Shown: one piece after another, positions 1 to 10,698 of the stretch
How positions within the stretch are numbered: position 1 is the stretch's first letter
Layout of the letters: each line of letters starts with the position of its first letter
Assembly (NCBI GenBank): GCA_003013855.2
Contig: ML058387.1
Span: forward strand, 2,914,001 to 2,978,000
Direction of reading: 5' to 3'
DNA length: 64,000 nt
Source of the DNA: Liriodendron chinense
Taxonomy: Eukaryota > Streptophyta > Magnoliopsida > Magnoliales > Magnoliaceae
Notes under the pieces: model-generated
The model's input: the letters and a program-made list of their open reading frames with translations, nothing else
Databases searched by the model: none
Told to the model about the DNA's origin: nothing
Program-made: the position numbers and the translations under genes

Positions 1-382
1 CTAATATATGATTTTGGGGTAGCTCGAGCTACTTTAGCCAACCTACCCTACTATGCCGGGTTGCCCATGTTAGAATTGCAACATTCGACCAGATTGACGA
101 TCATTAGCCTAGTTTTATTTCAATTTTACTACTTATAATAAGTTTTATTTTAATCATCACTTTTCATCCGTAGGGTTTTTGGAGTTATGTCCAATATGAA
201 AAGGGCTTAGAATAATTTGTAGAACAACATGGCTGGCCCCTTTTGAAAACTTTCCATTTTCAATCAATTATTATCAATATCTTCGAAATTATTTTCCTTT
301 TATCTTGTTTATTTTTCTCATGAATTCGAGAACCAACTGATGAGGAAGACAGTGTTCGACCTCCCATGTCCTCCTTGTGTCA
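1..382 (+). mobile_element. Partial LTR (solo-LTR fragment), cut by window start
   Basis: This stretch resembles 17473-18016, which is a solo LTR with target duplications. Both share GGGGTAGCTCGAGCTACTTT near the left and a GAATTCGAGAAC / GGATTCGAGAAA block near the right end. The copy lacks about 180 bp of the middle. It ends at GTGTCA (377-382), matching the ACGTCA end of the other copy. No primer-binding site follows, so it is probably a solo LTR rather than the start of an element. The left end lies outside the window. Confidence 0.6.
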
Positions 383-688
383 TGAGTTAAATCGTCGGTT
401 GTACGTTAACTTTAAAAGAGTGGTCCACTTGACGATCAGAATCATCTTATTTCTTTTTTAGATTGTTTTCAAGCTCGGGCCTACCTATTTAATGGTATTG
501 ATTATTTTAACCCTTTGTAATTATGCTCTTTTGCTTTGAAAATGGATAGTTAAAACAACCTTCGTAATTCACTCTTTTACTTAGAAAATGGACGATGAGG
601 ATGACCTTTGCATGCTCAAAGGGTTACAACTATTCTATTTTCCAGGAAAGCTCTATTATTATCGTTTTCGTCATTGAAAAGAACATAA
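383..688. other. No recognisable feature
   Basis: AT-rich non-coding sequence between the LTR fragment and the hAT element. No open frame of note, terminal repeat or RNA gene was seen. Confidence 0.5.
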
Positions 689-696
689 CTCCACTG

Positions 697-1470
697 TAGG
701 GCTGTGCACGGTTCGGTTGGTTCAGTTTTGAGGGGTGATACCGAATTGAACCGACTCAGTCAGTTTTGAATATTTAACAACTGAATCAAACCAATGAAAC
801 CTCACTAACCAAACCGAACCAGATAAATTCGAGTTGGTTCAGTTTTTTCAGTTTTTTCGATTTCATAACAACATTCAAAAAATTAAGAAGATCCAAATCT
901 CCGGTGGACCACACCAATGTAAAAACTGGTGAATGACCATTAAAACTTTTATAATTATAGGCCACAAAAGTTTTGGATCAAGCTGAAAGTGAAATTTGAC
1001 TTTTCCCTTCATCTAGGTCTGTTTGACCTTATCAATGGGTTGGATGGCAAATACACATTGCAAATCTTCTTCAAGTGGGCTTGAGGATAATTTTAATGGC
1101 AAGTGCTCAATCAACATTGTTTTCTATAGTGTGGTCCACATGAGATTTAGATTTGATTAAGTTTTGAAACATATCCTAAAATGGGTTGAGAAAACGATTG
1201 GATGGTGTGGATACATAAGATATTACCAAGGTGGGCCATATGGCAGGAGTGACATTAATAAATATAATTCAAATATATGTATAGTCAGTTCAGTTCGGTT
1301 CAAAATGATTTATAATTTTCACAAACTAACAACTGAATAGACATTCTTAATTTTTAATAATAATAATAATAATAATAAAATCAAACCAACCTGAAATAGA
1401 ATGAAAAACCGACCGAAACTGACCGGTTCAATCAATTTTATCGATTTGATCAATTTTTTGAGCAGACCTA
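697..1470. mobile_element. Non-autonomous hAT-like element with nested fold-back element
   Basis: The left end TAGGGCTGTGCAC and the right end GAGCAGACCTA are imperfect inverted repeats. They are flanked by CTCCACTG (689-696) and CTCCACTA (1471-1478), a 7-of-8 match to an 8-bp duplication as expected for hAT elements. Subterminal DNA is made of short GGTTCGGTTCAG words on the left and their complement on the right. No transposase is present. A fold-back element occupies the centre (about 872-1245), so the outer element is the older insertion. Confidence 0.7.
872..1245. mobile_element. Fold-back MITE nested in hAT-like element
   Basis: The left arm reads AGATCCAAATCTCCGGTGGA and the right arm holds its complement around GTGTGGTCCACATGAGATTT. 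A central block (GTTTTGGATCAAGCTGAAAG, GACCTTATCAATGGGTTGGA) is shared with many other copies in the window. The outer left arm is missing. It is non-coding. Confidence 0.65.
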
Positions 1471-1675
1471 CTCCACTAGCCAAAGCATTGTAATATGTTT
1501 GGGTGCATCCAAGCAAGCCTCGTGGGATTAAATGATATTGAATTGCATTAGGTCGATGTTATTGCATTTACGAAAATACTGTGGTATTTTAAGCATCTAA
1601 CCGCATGTTTGGTATCAAATTCTTTTTTTTTATTTTTTAGAGAAGCATAGTATTAAGTAAAACCTATATATTTAG

Positions 1676-2311
1676 TGTTGTGGGAAGAATACGAGATGAC
1701 CTCTGCGCCATCAGAAAGAGAATACGAGCTGACCCGAAGGTCGATCCAGTTCAGCTCGCACAGTTTATAGTCGATCTGATTCGAGGATGGAGTAGCTCTT
1801 ACGGGTCTGACCGATCCGACCTAAAGTAGAGAAGCAGCCGTCAGAAACGACCTCACCAGGTCGACCGCCTTGCGACCTGACTCTGTTTCCGCAAGCTTCT
1901 GAGTGTGCGCGTAATAAGGGGAAGAAAATCTGGGAGATCTTTATCCGACCGCCGAAAGATCCTCGAAGATCTCGGGACAGCTCCGAAAATCCCAAAGATC
2001 CGAGAATCCCTCCCCGGAGATCATGGCTTCGAAAGGGAGTACAACTCTGCAATCTAGGTCTATAAATAGACACGTCTTCTTCTTTACTGAGGTACGAAAA
2101 AACCAAGACTGAGAAAAAGCAGAATTTCGATCTTTCAAGATATCGCTAACTTAAGCATCGGAGGGCTAACGGCTGAACCCCAGCCACCCCCCTTAGTTTC
2201 TCTTTTGTTCTACAGGATCCGACCCTTTGTGAAGAAGGAGATCAGCGGCATCCATCCATCAGTGTCAAAGAGTCTTCACCATCATCTGTTGGCGAATTTA
2301 CAGCATCAACA
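1676..2311 (+). repeat. 5' LTR of Tat-type element
   Basis: 636 bp, beginning TGTTGTGGG and ending GCATCAACA. The offset to the 3' LTR is exactly 9529 at both ends and I saw no mismatch on reading the two through. A TATA box lies at 2061-2068. Transcription would start about 30 bp downstream, leaving an R-U5 of roughly 220 bp. Confidence 0.95.
2061..2068 (+). promoter_or_regulatory. TATA box of 5' LTR
   Basis: TATAAATA inside the LTR, about 250 bp before its end. The identical copy in the 3' LTR is at 11590-11597. Position and sequence fit the RNA polymerase II core promoter of the element. Confidence 0.7.
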
Positions 2312-2314
2312 GAT

Positions 2315-2330
2315 TGGCGCCGTCTGTGGG
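2315..2330 (+). promoter_or_regulatory. Primer-binding site
   Basis: TGGCGCCGTCTGTGGG starts three bases after the LTR and begins with the TGG expected for pairing with a tRNA CCA end. The first nine bases also fit the plant tRNA-Asp 3' end as I recall it; the rest does not. The exact primer tRNA is therefore uncertain. Confidence 0.7.
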
Positions 2331-2420
2331 ATCTTTTCTTCGCAGAGTCCTTTAAGTAGGAAAGCCGTGTTCTCACCCAATCACTGAAGACGATTTCAAC
2401 TTCACCCTTCCTTTTTTACT

Positions 2421-2696
2421 ATGGTCGGGAAAAGAAAATACAAAGGGAAAGCCCCCGCGATCGATGGACCTTCAGACGACCAGATATCGGAAAATGAAGG
2501 ATCGTTTCCCGAAATTCCGGCTATCCAGCTCGGTGGAAACTCTCCTCTTTCTGCCCAACAGGGGAGACAACAGAGACACCGTAACCGAGGGGTCAGGTTG
2601 TCTCTTCTTGAAGAACAGGTAGGGGGGGGTAAACCAAAAACTAGGGGGAGTCGACGAACGATTGGGCTATGTAGACCAGCGACTGGACGAAATTAA
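2421..2696 (+). pseudogene. Gag N-terminus, frameshifted
   Basis: This frame starts at the first good ATG after the primer site (MVGKRKYKGKAPAIDG) and gives a basic, low-complexity N-terminus typical of plant Gag. It is real only to a run of eight G at 2622-2629. From there the neighbouring frame, entered one base later, continues as a helical, coiled-coil-like segment into the Gag core. The residues of this frame after 2629 are therefore out of frame. One extra G in the run would explain the break. It could be a true mutation or a homopolymer sequencing error. Confidence 0.75.
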
Positions 2697-3732
2697 AGCT
2701 TTGTTAACTGGCCTAGCTCACCCAACCGTGTTGAACGATAAAGACCGTGAGGGATCTCGGCATACCCATTCTCGGCCGCAACAAACCTTGCACTCCCACC
2801 AGGTTCGACCGTCGCAGCGTTCTCAACACCCCACTCCGATGGAAGAAGATGAGGTCGCCAGCCGAGCAACCGAGGCTGGACCTCGACCAACGACAAGCTT
2901 GCCCGCCACCGACCTGCGACACAGGCTCGAGGAACGGAGAACAGCTCGTCTCGCACACGAACGAGCCGATCGTGAAGCCAGCAACAGGATTGACGACAAC
3001 TTGGGCCCACTGGAGGCCGAGCTGAAGGAACTGCGAGAACAAATGGGCGATCTCCAGAGAGCACAACGGGCCCGAGCCCCAATCGCCGTAGATGCACTGG
3101 TCGATTCATCTGAATCACCATTCACCGACGAGATTCGTGAGGAACCCCTTCCCAAAGGGTTTAAAGTTCCCCAGTTGAAGCAATACTCTGGAATTGGAGA
3201 TCCGGCGGAGCACTTAGAGAACTTCAAAGTCCGCATGGATCTCCTCGGGGCCAATGGGCATATCATGTGCAAGGCCTTTCCGTTGTCCTTAACAAGCTCG
3301 GCATGGACTTGGTTCCGCAACCTAAAACCCCGTACGATCAGTTCATTCTCTCAGCTAAGCCGAGCCTTCGCTACTCAGTTCATTGGGAGCACTGACCCGA
3401 GGAAGCATTCAACTCATCTCGCTGCGATCAAACAAAAGGAAGATGAGTCCCTGAAAGATTACTTCGCACGCTTCAATTCCGAAGCTGTACAAATTGAAAA
3501 CCTCTCGCAAGATGTACTGTTGCACACCATGATCGGAGGATTACGAGACCGAAGGTTCCTTTGGTCTGTCGGGGAAGAACCGCCTCAGTCCGTGGCAGAA
3601 CTTTTAGATCGGGCAGCAAAACACATCAACGCCGAAGAACTGGTCAATGCTCATCGACCGGTGACCAAAAATAAGGATCGGCCGGATAGCAGCAACTCGA
3701 AAAGACACAGGTCGGAACGAAAGTCCGAATAA
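2662..3732 (+). pseudogene. Gag core (retrotransposon gag domain)
   Basis: Structural protein of the virus-like particle. The frame gives 356 residues from the internal Met at 2662, but upstream open sequence shows the true start is the Gag N-terminus at 2421. A charged region (residues about 20-150) leads into the capsid-like domain (about 160-310) with the plant signature SSAWTWFRNL, then FATQFIGS, LKDYFARFN and MIGGLRDRRF. An arginine- and serine-rich tail ends at TAA 3730-3732. The same frame stays open after that codon and carries the zinc knuckle and protease, so the TAA is a nonsense lesion (or a readthrough site) inside one gag-protease gene. Confidence 0.85.
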
Positions 3733-4944
3733 AGATCGCCAACCCGGAACAGGCGCGCTCGCCGAACGAAATCACCTGCGCCACGGTTCGATAAGTACAC
3801 TCCGCTCAACAAAACCATCGAGCAAGTGTATTTAGCGGAGAAAGGAAAATACAATTTCGAACGACCTGCAAAGATAAAGACCGACCCCAATAGGAGGTCG
3901 AAATCGAGGTACTGTTTGTATCACAAAGACCACGGTCACAACACCGTGGACTGCTTTGATTTGAAGCGACAGATAGAAGCCCTGATCCAGCAAGGCTTCT
4001 TGAAGGATTACATTGCTCAGCGTTCAGAGGGCCGAAGAGATGAAGGTCGAGTCGCCGACTTGACAGAGGAACAAAGCAACAACCCTGTGGAAGAAATCCA
4101 CATGATTTTCGGAGGGCCGACCACTGGAGACACCGGAAACTCTCGCAAAAGCTACGTACGGCAAGGAAGGACGTCCTTACCGAAGTCTTCTGTCAACATC
4201 ACCAGCCGACCTACAAAGGTCGCGAAGGTAACCTCACAAACAATATCCTTCACCGAAGAAGACGCCCGAGGAGTCATACATCCACATGACGACTCCCTTG
4301 TCGTCGCGTTGATGGTCGCCAATAAAAAACTCCACAGGATGATGGTCGACACAGGCAGTTCGGCCGATATCCTATACGCATCGGCATTCGAAAAAATGAA
4401 GATCGACCGATCTCGACTGAGACCAGTCAAGACAGCATTAACTGGGTTCACGGGGGATAGCATTATGCCCGAAGGAGAGATAAGTCTACCAGTCACCGCA
4501 GGAGAAGAACCAAACCAGAAAATAATAATGGTCGACTTCCTTGTCGTAAATACCCCCTCTGCTTATAACGCCATTATTGGCCGTCCTATCCTGCGAGCTC
4601 TCAAAGCCGCCGTTTCCATCTATCACCTTGCAATGAAATTCGAAACCGACGAAGGAATCGGCGTGGCCAGGGGAGATCAGCAGGAAGCCCGCCGTTGCTA
4701 TGAGCTTTCCCTACGAGGGAAAAATAAAAGTACAGTATCAACCGTTTCTCATGCGACCTCTCCTGATCCGAGAGAGGAAGCAAAGGAGCGCGGGTCGCCC
4801 GCAGAAGAGCTGGTCGACATTCCGTTGTCTGATACCGACCCGACTAGAACTATCAAGATCGGATCGTGTTTAGAAGGCAAGGTACGAGAGGACCTGATCA
4901 CCTTCTTGACGGAGTATGCGGACGTTTTTTGCATGGTCCCATGA
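3733..4944 (+). pseudogene. Gag zinc knuckle plus aspartic protease
   Basis: This continues the gag frame after the TAA at 3730. A zinc-knuckle-like motif CLYHKDHGHNTVDC lies near 3913-3954. The retroviral-type protease active site VDTGSSADIL follows at about 4348-4377, and the flap-side motif NAIIGRPIL at about 4567-4593. The frame then closes at 4944. The RT-integrase frame begins one base out of register around a run of six T (4925-4930). Conserved residues flanking the join (ADVF before, AWSHEEMPG after) show that the two frames were one polyprotein and that one extra T broke it. The protease processes Gag and Pol in the particle. Confidence 0.85.
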
Positions 4945-7900
4945 AGAGATGCCTGGAATTTGTCCAGGAGTGATGGTCCATCGGTTAAACGTCGACCCAA
5001 CCACTAAGCCAATCCGTCAGAAAAGGCGTTCTTTCAATGCAGAAAGGTACATGATCATCGAAGAGGAAGTACAGAAACTGCGCAAGGCTGGATTCATCCA
5101 AGAAATATGCTACCCAGAATGGCTCGCAAACGTGGTCCTCGTCAAAAAGAATAACGGGAAATGGAGAGTCTGTGTAGACTACACTGACCTGAACAAGGCC
5201 TGTCCCAAAGACAGTTTCCCTCTGCCACGAATAGATCAGCTCGTCAACGCGACCGCCGGGCACGAGCTACTCAGCTTCATGGACGCTTACTCTGGATATA
5301 ATCAGATCCAAATGCACGCTCCCGACAGGCAAAAGACAGCATTCATTACGGATCGGGGACTCTACTGTTATAAGGTCATGCCCTTCGGGCTAAAGAATGC
5401 CGGAGCAACTTATCAGCGACTAGTAAACAAGATGTTCGCAGACCAACTTGGTAGAACTATGGAGGTGTACGTAGATGATATGCTCGTGAAGAGCAAACGA
5501 TCAGAGGACCATGTCAGCGACCTCTGCACTGCGTTCAGAATATTACGAAAATATCAAATGAAGCTTAACCCCAGCAAATGTGCCTTTGGGGTAAGTTCGG
5601 GAAAATTCCTTGGTTTCATTGTAAACCAGCGAGGAATTGAAGCCAACCCTGAAAAAATTCAGGCACTCCTCGACATGAGCTCGCCTCGCACAATGAAGGA
5701 TATCCAGCGACTCACAGGAAGAATTGCGGCACTCAACAGATTCGTCTCAAAGGCTACAGATCGATGCCTCCCCTTCTTCAAGCAACTACGTAAGTGCAAG
5801 GAGATGATTTGGACCTCAGACTGCGAGCAAGCTTTCTGCGAATTGAAAGCATACCTCGGCTCTCCGCCACTATTGTCTAAACCAGCCCACAAAGAAGAAC
5901 TACTCCTGTACTTAGCTGTCTCTCCAGCGGCGGTCAGCTCAGCATTAGTCCGAGACGACAAAGGAACCCAAAGGCCTGTCTACTACGTCAGCAAAGCCCT
6001 GCTCGATCCCGAAACCCGATACCCGACAATAGAGAAGCTAGCTTTGGCTCTAATCACCTCAGCACGGAAATTGAGACCGTACTTTCAAGCGCACCCGATA
6101 GCTGTGCTGACTGATCAACCATTGCGGCAGGTATTACAGAACCCAGAAACCTCAGGCCGTCTCGTTAAATGGGCCGTCGAGCTCGGTGAATTCGACATCA
6201 AGTTTCGGCCGCGAACTGCGATCAAAGGGCAGGCCATCGCCGACTTCATCGTCGAATTAACTGAACCTCTCGAAATGGAAGACGACAGCAAATCTGAGCC
6301 GCCACAAGAAAGTAATTACTGCGCTCCGACTTGGTTATTACACGTTGATGGATCTTCCAATTCACGAGGCAGCGGGGCCGGTCTCGTCCTGACAGCACCG
6401 GACGGCATCCAAATTCAATATGCTCTCCGGTTCGGGTTTCGAGCCTCAAACAACGAAGCTGAGTATGAAGCGCTTCTAGCCGGCCTCCGCCTCGCCTCTG
6501 CAGTAGGGATCCGATCTATAAAAATACATAGTGACTCTCAATTGGTGGTCGGACAGGTGACCGCAGAATACCAGGCGAAAGGGAGGAAAATGTTAGCATA
6601 CCTAACAAAAACTCAAGAACTGCTGTCACGGTTTGATCAGTATGAAATTGTTCAGGTCCCGAGAAGCAAAAATACGAATGCCGATTCTCTCGCGAAACTC
6701 GCCTCATCAGACGACGACGACCTCGGCAGGATGGTTCCCATCGAGTTCCTCCCTCAACGAAGCATATCGTCAAACGAGACAGCGGAAGTTTTTCCAGTAA
6801 CAGCAACCCCTGATTGGAGGGACCCTATTGTTCGGTTTTTACAGACGGGCGAATTACCCAACGACCAGAAAGAAGCTCGACGCATTCGCTACAGATCGGC
6901 TCGGTACGCCATGATCGATGGGATCCTCTACAAGAGAGGATTTTCTTTTCCATGTTTGCGTTGTTTGGGAGCCAAGGAAGCTGATTACGTGTTGCGTGAA
7001 ATCCATTTTGGTTGTTGCGGCAATCATTCTGGTGCTCGAGCACTAGCACAGAAGGTGATCAGGCAAGGATATTATTGGCCTACCATCCAGCACGACGCCC
7101 GGGAAACTGTTAAAAGATGCGACGGGTGCCAACGATTTGCCCCAATTCCTCACTTGCCACCCGAGGAGCTCACTCCCATGTCTGGACCATGGCCATTCGC
7201 TCAATGGGGAGTTGACATCATTGGCCCTCTTCCGACGGGGAAGGGACAGGTGAAATACGCAATCGTTGCCGTCGATTATTTCACGAAGTGGGCAGAAGCA
7301 GAACCATTGGCGACCATTACCGAGAAGAAAACAACAGATTTTATTTGGAAATCAATCGTGTGCCGATTCAGAATTCCGAATACAATAGTCACTGATAATG
7401 GGCGACAGTTTGACAACGAAAGGTTCCGGCATTTCTGCAAAGGTCTGGGTATCAAGAATGTGTATTCCTCTCCCCACCACCCGCAAGCCAACGGTCAGGT
7501 CGAGGCAGTTAACAAGATTATCAAAAACCATCTCAAAACAAAACTTGGGGAGAAGAAAGGCGCCTGGGCTGACGAACTTCCTGAAGTACTTTGGGCCTAT
7601 CGGACAACAGCTCGGTCCACCACCGGGGAAACACCCTTCTCTTTAGCTTTTGGAGCAGAAGCTGTTGTCCCAGTAGAGGTCGGGATACCCACGAGTAGGA
7701 CAAGCCAACACCGACCTGACAGAAACGAAGAACAATTACGGATAAACTTGGACCTACTCGACGAAGTTCGCGAAGCATCCCAAATACGATTGGCGGCCTA
7801 CCAGCAACGGATTAGGCGATACTACAATTCCCGAGTAAAGGAGCAGCGGTTCCGAGCTGGCGATTTGGTTCTCAAAAAGGTCAGTACCAAAGAAAAAATC

Positions 7901-8041
7901 GCTGCCTTCAGTCCCAACTGGGAAGGGCCTTATAGGGTACTCGGCTCACGCCGTCCTGGTACTTATTGGCTCGAAGACATGGACAGCCGGCCCCTTTCCC
8001 ACCCCTGGAATGCTGACCACCTGAAAATCTACTATCCATGA
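4916..8041 (+). CDS. Pol: reverse transcriptase - RNase H - plant aRNase H - integrase
   Basis: An uninterrupted 1041-codon frame encodes the enzymes that copy element RNA into DNA and insert it. Reverse transcriptase occupies about residues 55-250, with VCVDYTDLNKAC, MPFGLKNA and the catalytic YVDD at 185-188. A first RNase H follows (about 320-450). A second, plant-type RNase H begins near 474 (HVDGSSNSRGSGAGL, NNEAEYEALLAGL, HSDSQLVVGQV); this doubling is characteristic of Tat elements. Integrase starts near 690 with a His/Cys zinc finger ending CDGCQRFA. Its core has catalytic Asp in WGVDIIG and VTDNGRQF and Glu in NGQVEA, with 35 residues between the last two. The C-terminal part resembles the usual gypsy integrase tail. 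The ATG at 4916 is only where the frame opens; the natural product is a Gag-Pol fusion. Confidence 0.95.
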   Translation: MRTFFAWSHEEMPGICPGVMVHRLNVDPTTKPIRQKRRSFNAERYMIIEEEVQKLRKAGFIQEICYPEWLANVVLVKKNNGKWRVCVDYTDLNKACPKDSFPLPRIDQLVNATAGHELLSFMDAYSGYNQIQMHAPDRQKTAFITDRGLYCYKVMPFGLKNAGATYQRLVNKMFADQLGRTMEVYVDDMLVKSKRSEDHVSDLCTAFRILRKYQMKLNPSKCAFGVSSGKFLGFIVNQRGIEANPEKIQALLDMSSPRTMKDIQRLTGRIAALNRFVSKATDRCLPFFKQLRKCKEMIWTSDCEQAFCELKAYLGSPPLLSKPAHKEELLLYLAVSPAAVSSALVRDDKGTQRPVYYVSKALLDPETRYPTIEKLALALITSARKLRPYFQAHPIAVLTDQPLRQVLQNPETSGRLVKWAVELGEFDIKFRPRTAIKGQAIADFIVELTEPLEMEDDSKSEPPQESNYCAPTWLLHVDGSSNSRGSGAGLVLTAPDGIQIQYALRFGFRASNNEAEYEALLAGLRLASAVGIRSIKIHSDSQLVVGQVTAEYQAKGRKMLAYLTKTQELLSRFDQYEIVQVPRSKNTNADSLAKLASSDDDDLGRMVPIEFLPQRSISSNETAEVFPVTATPDWRDPIVRFLQTGELPNDQKEARRIRYRSARYAMIDGILYKRGFSFPCLRCLGAKEADYVLREIHFGCCGNHSGARALAQKVIRQGYYWPTIQHDARETVKRCDGCQRFAPIPHLPPEELTPMSGPWPFAQWGVDIIGPLPTGKGQVKYAIVAVDYFTKWAEAEPLATITEKKTTDFIWKSIVCRFRIPNTIVTDNGRQFDNERFRHFCKGLGIKNVYSSPHHPQANGQVEAVNKIIKNHLKTKLGEKKGAWADELPEVLWAYRTTARSTTGETPFSLAFGAEAVVPVEVGIPTSRTSQHRPDRNEEQLRINLDLLDEVREASQIRLAAYQQRIRRYYNSRVKEQRFRAGDLVLKKVSTKEKIAAFSPNWEGPYRVLGSRRPGTYWLEDMDSRPLSHPWNADHLKIYYP

Positions 8042-8390
8042 AGAAGTGGGACCTCGTCTGAAACTTATGTTCCGAGGTGATGGTTCAGTATCAGAAAAAA
8101 TTGTTTCAAATTTTCCTAAGTGTTGTGAACAACAGATCGGCCTAGCAGTGGTAACATTCCAAACTGAAATTTGCTCTACTATCAAAGCCCTACAACTGTT
8201 CTAATATAATGGCCGAGTTTATGACAATGAGCTCAGTCACTTCGAGACTTGTGTATGCATGAAAAAGAGAAAAAAAAAAATGAAGTACACAGCGTTTGAA
8301 TAAAATGCCTCTGAGGGCTTGCATTGAAGTGAAAAGTTTCCTTTACATTGTTAAAAAAAAAAAAAAAAAAAAAAAAGGGAAAATACACAT
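8042..8390. other. Spacer between pol and antisense gene
   Basis: Non-coding spacer inside the Tat element, with a run of 24 A at 8353-8376 and a shorter A run near 8270. Seen from the minus strand it would be the 3' untranslated region of the antisense gene. Confidence 0.5.
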
Positions 8391-9005
8391 TCAGCCTTCG
8401 GTAGCGTCGGATGGCCCGGCTACAGCCCCCTTTGAAGGTCCCTCCCTCGCGACTTCGTCCTCATCTTCATCGTTGTCGACTGGAGTCAGGTCGAGATTGG
8501 GAAAATGCTTGAGAACGAGCCGCCTGCAATCCTGGAAGCCATGATTGTACAGCTCTTCAGAAATTGCATTCAGCCTCTCAAACTTGGCTTCTGCGTCCTT
8601 TGCATCAGCCAAAGCCTTCATCTGGACCTCCTTCAAGAGCCGGGCCAGGTCCACCTTCTCCTCCTCAGCTGTCTTGAGAGCGGCCTCCAGCGACTCAACC
8701 TTGTTACCCTCAGACTGGGCCTTGGCTGAGGTCTCCCTCATCGCCTCCTCCAGAGACTGGACTTGTACTTGAGATACTTCCAGCTCGGATTGGGCCACCT
8801 TCAGCTCGGACTGAGCTGTCTGCAGTTCAGCTTGGGCTGTCTGCAATTCCGTCTGAGCCGTTGCCAACTCAGACAGCTTCTTCTTCAGCTCGGCCTTCAT
8901 CGCCTCAGTCTTATTCTTCCAGGAAGAGGCAGCAACCAGAGCTTTTTGCATCTGGTGTGTCCGCTCAGCCATCTTCTGGCGAATCATAATCAGCAAGGCC
9001 GAGTC
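8391..9005 (-). CDS. Antisense gene exon 4, coiled-coil C-terminus
   Basis: The acceptor is TTGTAG|GA. The exon encodes a long heptad-patterned coiled coil made partly of near-identical seven-residue repeats (TAQTELQ, TAQAELQ, TAQSELK, VAQSELE). An acidic tail (DNDEDEDEVA) follows, ending at the stop 8393-8391. Such a tail suggests self-association or scaffolding; this is inference. Confidence 0.8.
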   Translation of the reverse strand, partial: DSALLIMIRQKMAERTHQMQKALVAASSWKNKTEAMKAELKKKLSELATAQTELQTAQAELQTAQSELKVAQSELEVSQVQVQSLEEAMRETSAKAQSEGNKVESLEAALKTAEEEKVDLARLLKEVQMKALADAKDAEAKFERLNAISEELYNHGFQDCRRLVLKHFPNLDLTPVDNDEDEDEVAREGPSKGAVAGPSDATEG

Positions 9006-10698
9006 CTACAAAAACGAGCTACAACAGTGAGTAATGCGATGGTGGAACGAGTGAAGGAAAAGAAGAAGAGAAAGGGACAGTCAACTTACCCTGAGACTGC
9101 TCTCGATGGCAACACCGACCATCTGATCAGGATCTGATGTCGCAAGAGAATTCAGATCCTGAGGGATGCTCTGGTTAACGTCCATATAGGCGTTAACCCC
9201 CTCTTTCCAGGTCGCAAAATGCTCCGTTACCGGAGGCATGTCGACCTGGTCCTCGCGCTGCTCGGCCCCAGGAGCGGCAGCAGGGCGAGAGGCCCGGGGT
9301 GCCGGGGGAGGTCGCGACGACCCGACCTCAGCAGGGGTGCGGGCGGGCCCCACTGAAGTCGATGCTGTCGGAGTGCCAGACGAACTGGCACGAGTCGTGG
9401 GGCGACCAGCCGACGGCTCGGCTCGGGAGTCCGAGGTATCCGGCACGTTGACAACCGGAACCCCAGGAGCAGGAGGCTGGGCAGCCAAAGTTTCACCCCC
9501 TGCGGGAGATGAACCCTGAGGCTGACCAGACCCGCATACGAAGGACCGAGGCAACCTTTGTTGCCCCTGAGCCTCCGTGGCCATCCTCTTGCTCGGAGGT
9601 TCCACCGAGCTCTCCCCACGCTCCAGGAGCCGAGCAGGGATCCGGCGGGACTTAGAGACCGCCTTCGGAGCCATGCCTGTCCAAAGTACGAGGCAGAATG
9701 TCAGAGCACGTTACTTAGAAAATTGATAACGTAAAGCGTGAATATCTATATTACCGACCTGATTCAAGGACGGATTCTACAGTGATTAGGCTGCGAAAGT
9801 TCCTTTCAACAGGCGGATACTCCCGTGCAGCTCGGATCTGCCTCTCTTGAACTACAGATAGAGCTACTCTGATGGCCACCGAGGCTGCATAGATGAGGAA
9901 ATGCACGTCAGAATGAAAGAAAGTGGGGGTAAGAGAGAAACATTAATCGAAAATTTTTCTAAGTATGGCTCGACCTGGCAGAGCAAAATCGGCTCGGACC
10001 CAATGCTCCAAAGGGCGAAGCTCGTCCGACGAAGCCTCCCAATCCCCCGACGCGAAGAACCATTTCCTCTTCCAGATTCTTGTCGAGGATGGCAGGCCGG
10101 TCACTATCGAGCCCCCATGGCCCGGATGGGAAGAGAGGTAATAAAGACCATGACCTCCTAAAGACTTGAGGCTGTACATGAAAAACAGCTCGTTCGAAGT
10201 CAGGTCTTTATTCCCTACTCTCTGCCACAGTATGTAGCATCCCACCATACACCTCCAGCCATTAGGTTGGAGCTGGCTCGGTGCGAGGCCTAGGGTGTTA
10301 AGAACCTCTCGTACAAAGGGGTGCAGGGGTAACCTGAGCCCGGCCTCTAGGTGCATCAGGGAGATAACGGTTTCTCCCCGGCGAGGTCGGCTCGGTCTGT
10401 CAGTCCGGCCCGGAATCCTAAGACCAACGGATTCCGGGATCCCGTATGTCCTTCTCGCATTGTCAAGGTCTCTCTGATTAATTCGCGAGACCACCCCGTC
10501 CAGCTCGAAGGTATCTCCCTGAGCCATTCCCCCAACTCCTGGCTCAGGAACCTCAGATTCCTCTTCATTCACAGGATCTGCTGTCCTGGAATGAGATTCT
10601 CTGGGATCGATCTCCTGATGCTCTGGTAGAGGAGGGTCCGATTCGGAATCTCCAAACCTCACCATCGGAATAGCATCAGAGCAGGAAGACTCCGACAT
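8391..10698 (-). CDS. Four-exon antisense gene of the Tat element ('putative gypsy-type transposon' protein)
   Basis: On the strand opposite to gag-pol, four exons can be read: 10698-9975, 9884-9759, 9676-9090 and 9005-8391. The introns are 90, 82 and 84 nt. All begin GT and end AG, with boundaries CCAG|GTCGAG, TGCAG|CC, TCAG|GTCGGT, GGACAG|GC, CAGG|GTAAGT and TTGTAG|GA. Lengths 724+126+587+615 total 2052, an intact 683-residue frame; an ATG at 10710 adds four residues. The N-terminal part resembles the plant family I recall as Transposase_28 / putative gypsy-type transposon. The C-terminus is a long coiled coil. Function is unknown; related antisense genes are known in Tat-lineage elements. 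The splice structure is my inference from the sequence. Confidence 0.8.
9090..9676 (-). CDS. Antisense gene exon 3
   Basis: A linker exon rich in Pro, Ser, Ala and Arg, with a basic start (MAPKAVSKSRRIPARLLERG) and a low-complexity middle, probably disordered. The acceptor is GGACAG|GC and the donor is the near-consensus CAGG|GTAAGT. Confidence 0.75.
9759..9884 (-). CDS. Antisense gene exon 2
   Basis: A 126-nt exon bounded by TGCAG (acceptor, AG at 9886-9885) and TCAG|GTCGGT (donor). It keeps phase 1 on both sides. It encodes a short helical segment (VALSVVQERQIRAAREYPP) ending ITVESVLES. It is too short to stand out as a frame by itself; its reality rests on the exact phase match with both neighbours. 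Confidence 0.65.
9975..10698 (-). CDS. Antisense gene exon 1
   Basis: Starts MSESSCSDAIPMVRFGD after an acidic stretch and carries the conserved plant block containing LPLHPFVREVLNTLGLAP, NGWRCMVGCYILW and KWFFASGDWE. This is the family signature shared by many plant proteins annotated as putative gypsy-type transposon. The donor is CCAG|GTCGAG (GT at 9974-9973), phase 1. Without splicing the frame runs only a few residues further, to a stop near 9943. Confidence 0.8.

Noticed and set aside
1765..2106. 113-codon minus-strand open frame, repeated at 11294-11635
   Set aside because: It lies wholly within the two LTRs and has no recognisable domain; a chance frame.
2693..3320. Overlapping minus-strand frames across gag
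   Set aside because: Shadows of the GC-rich gag frame; the plus strand has clear Gag motifs.
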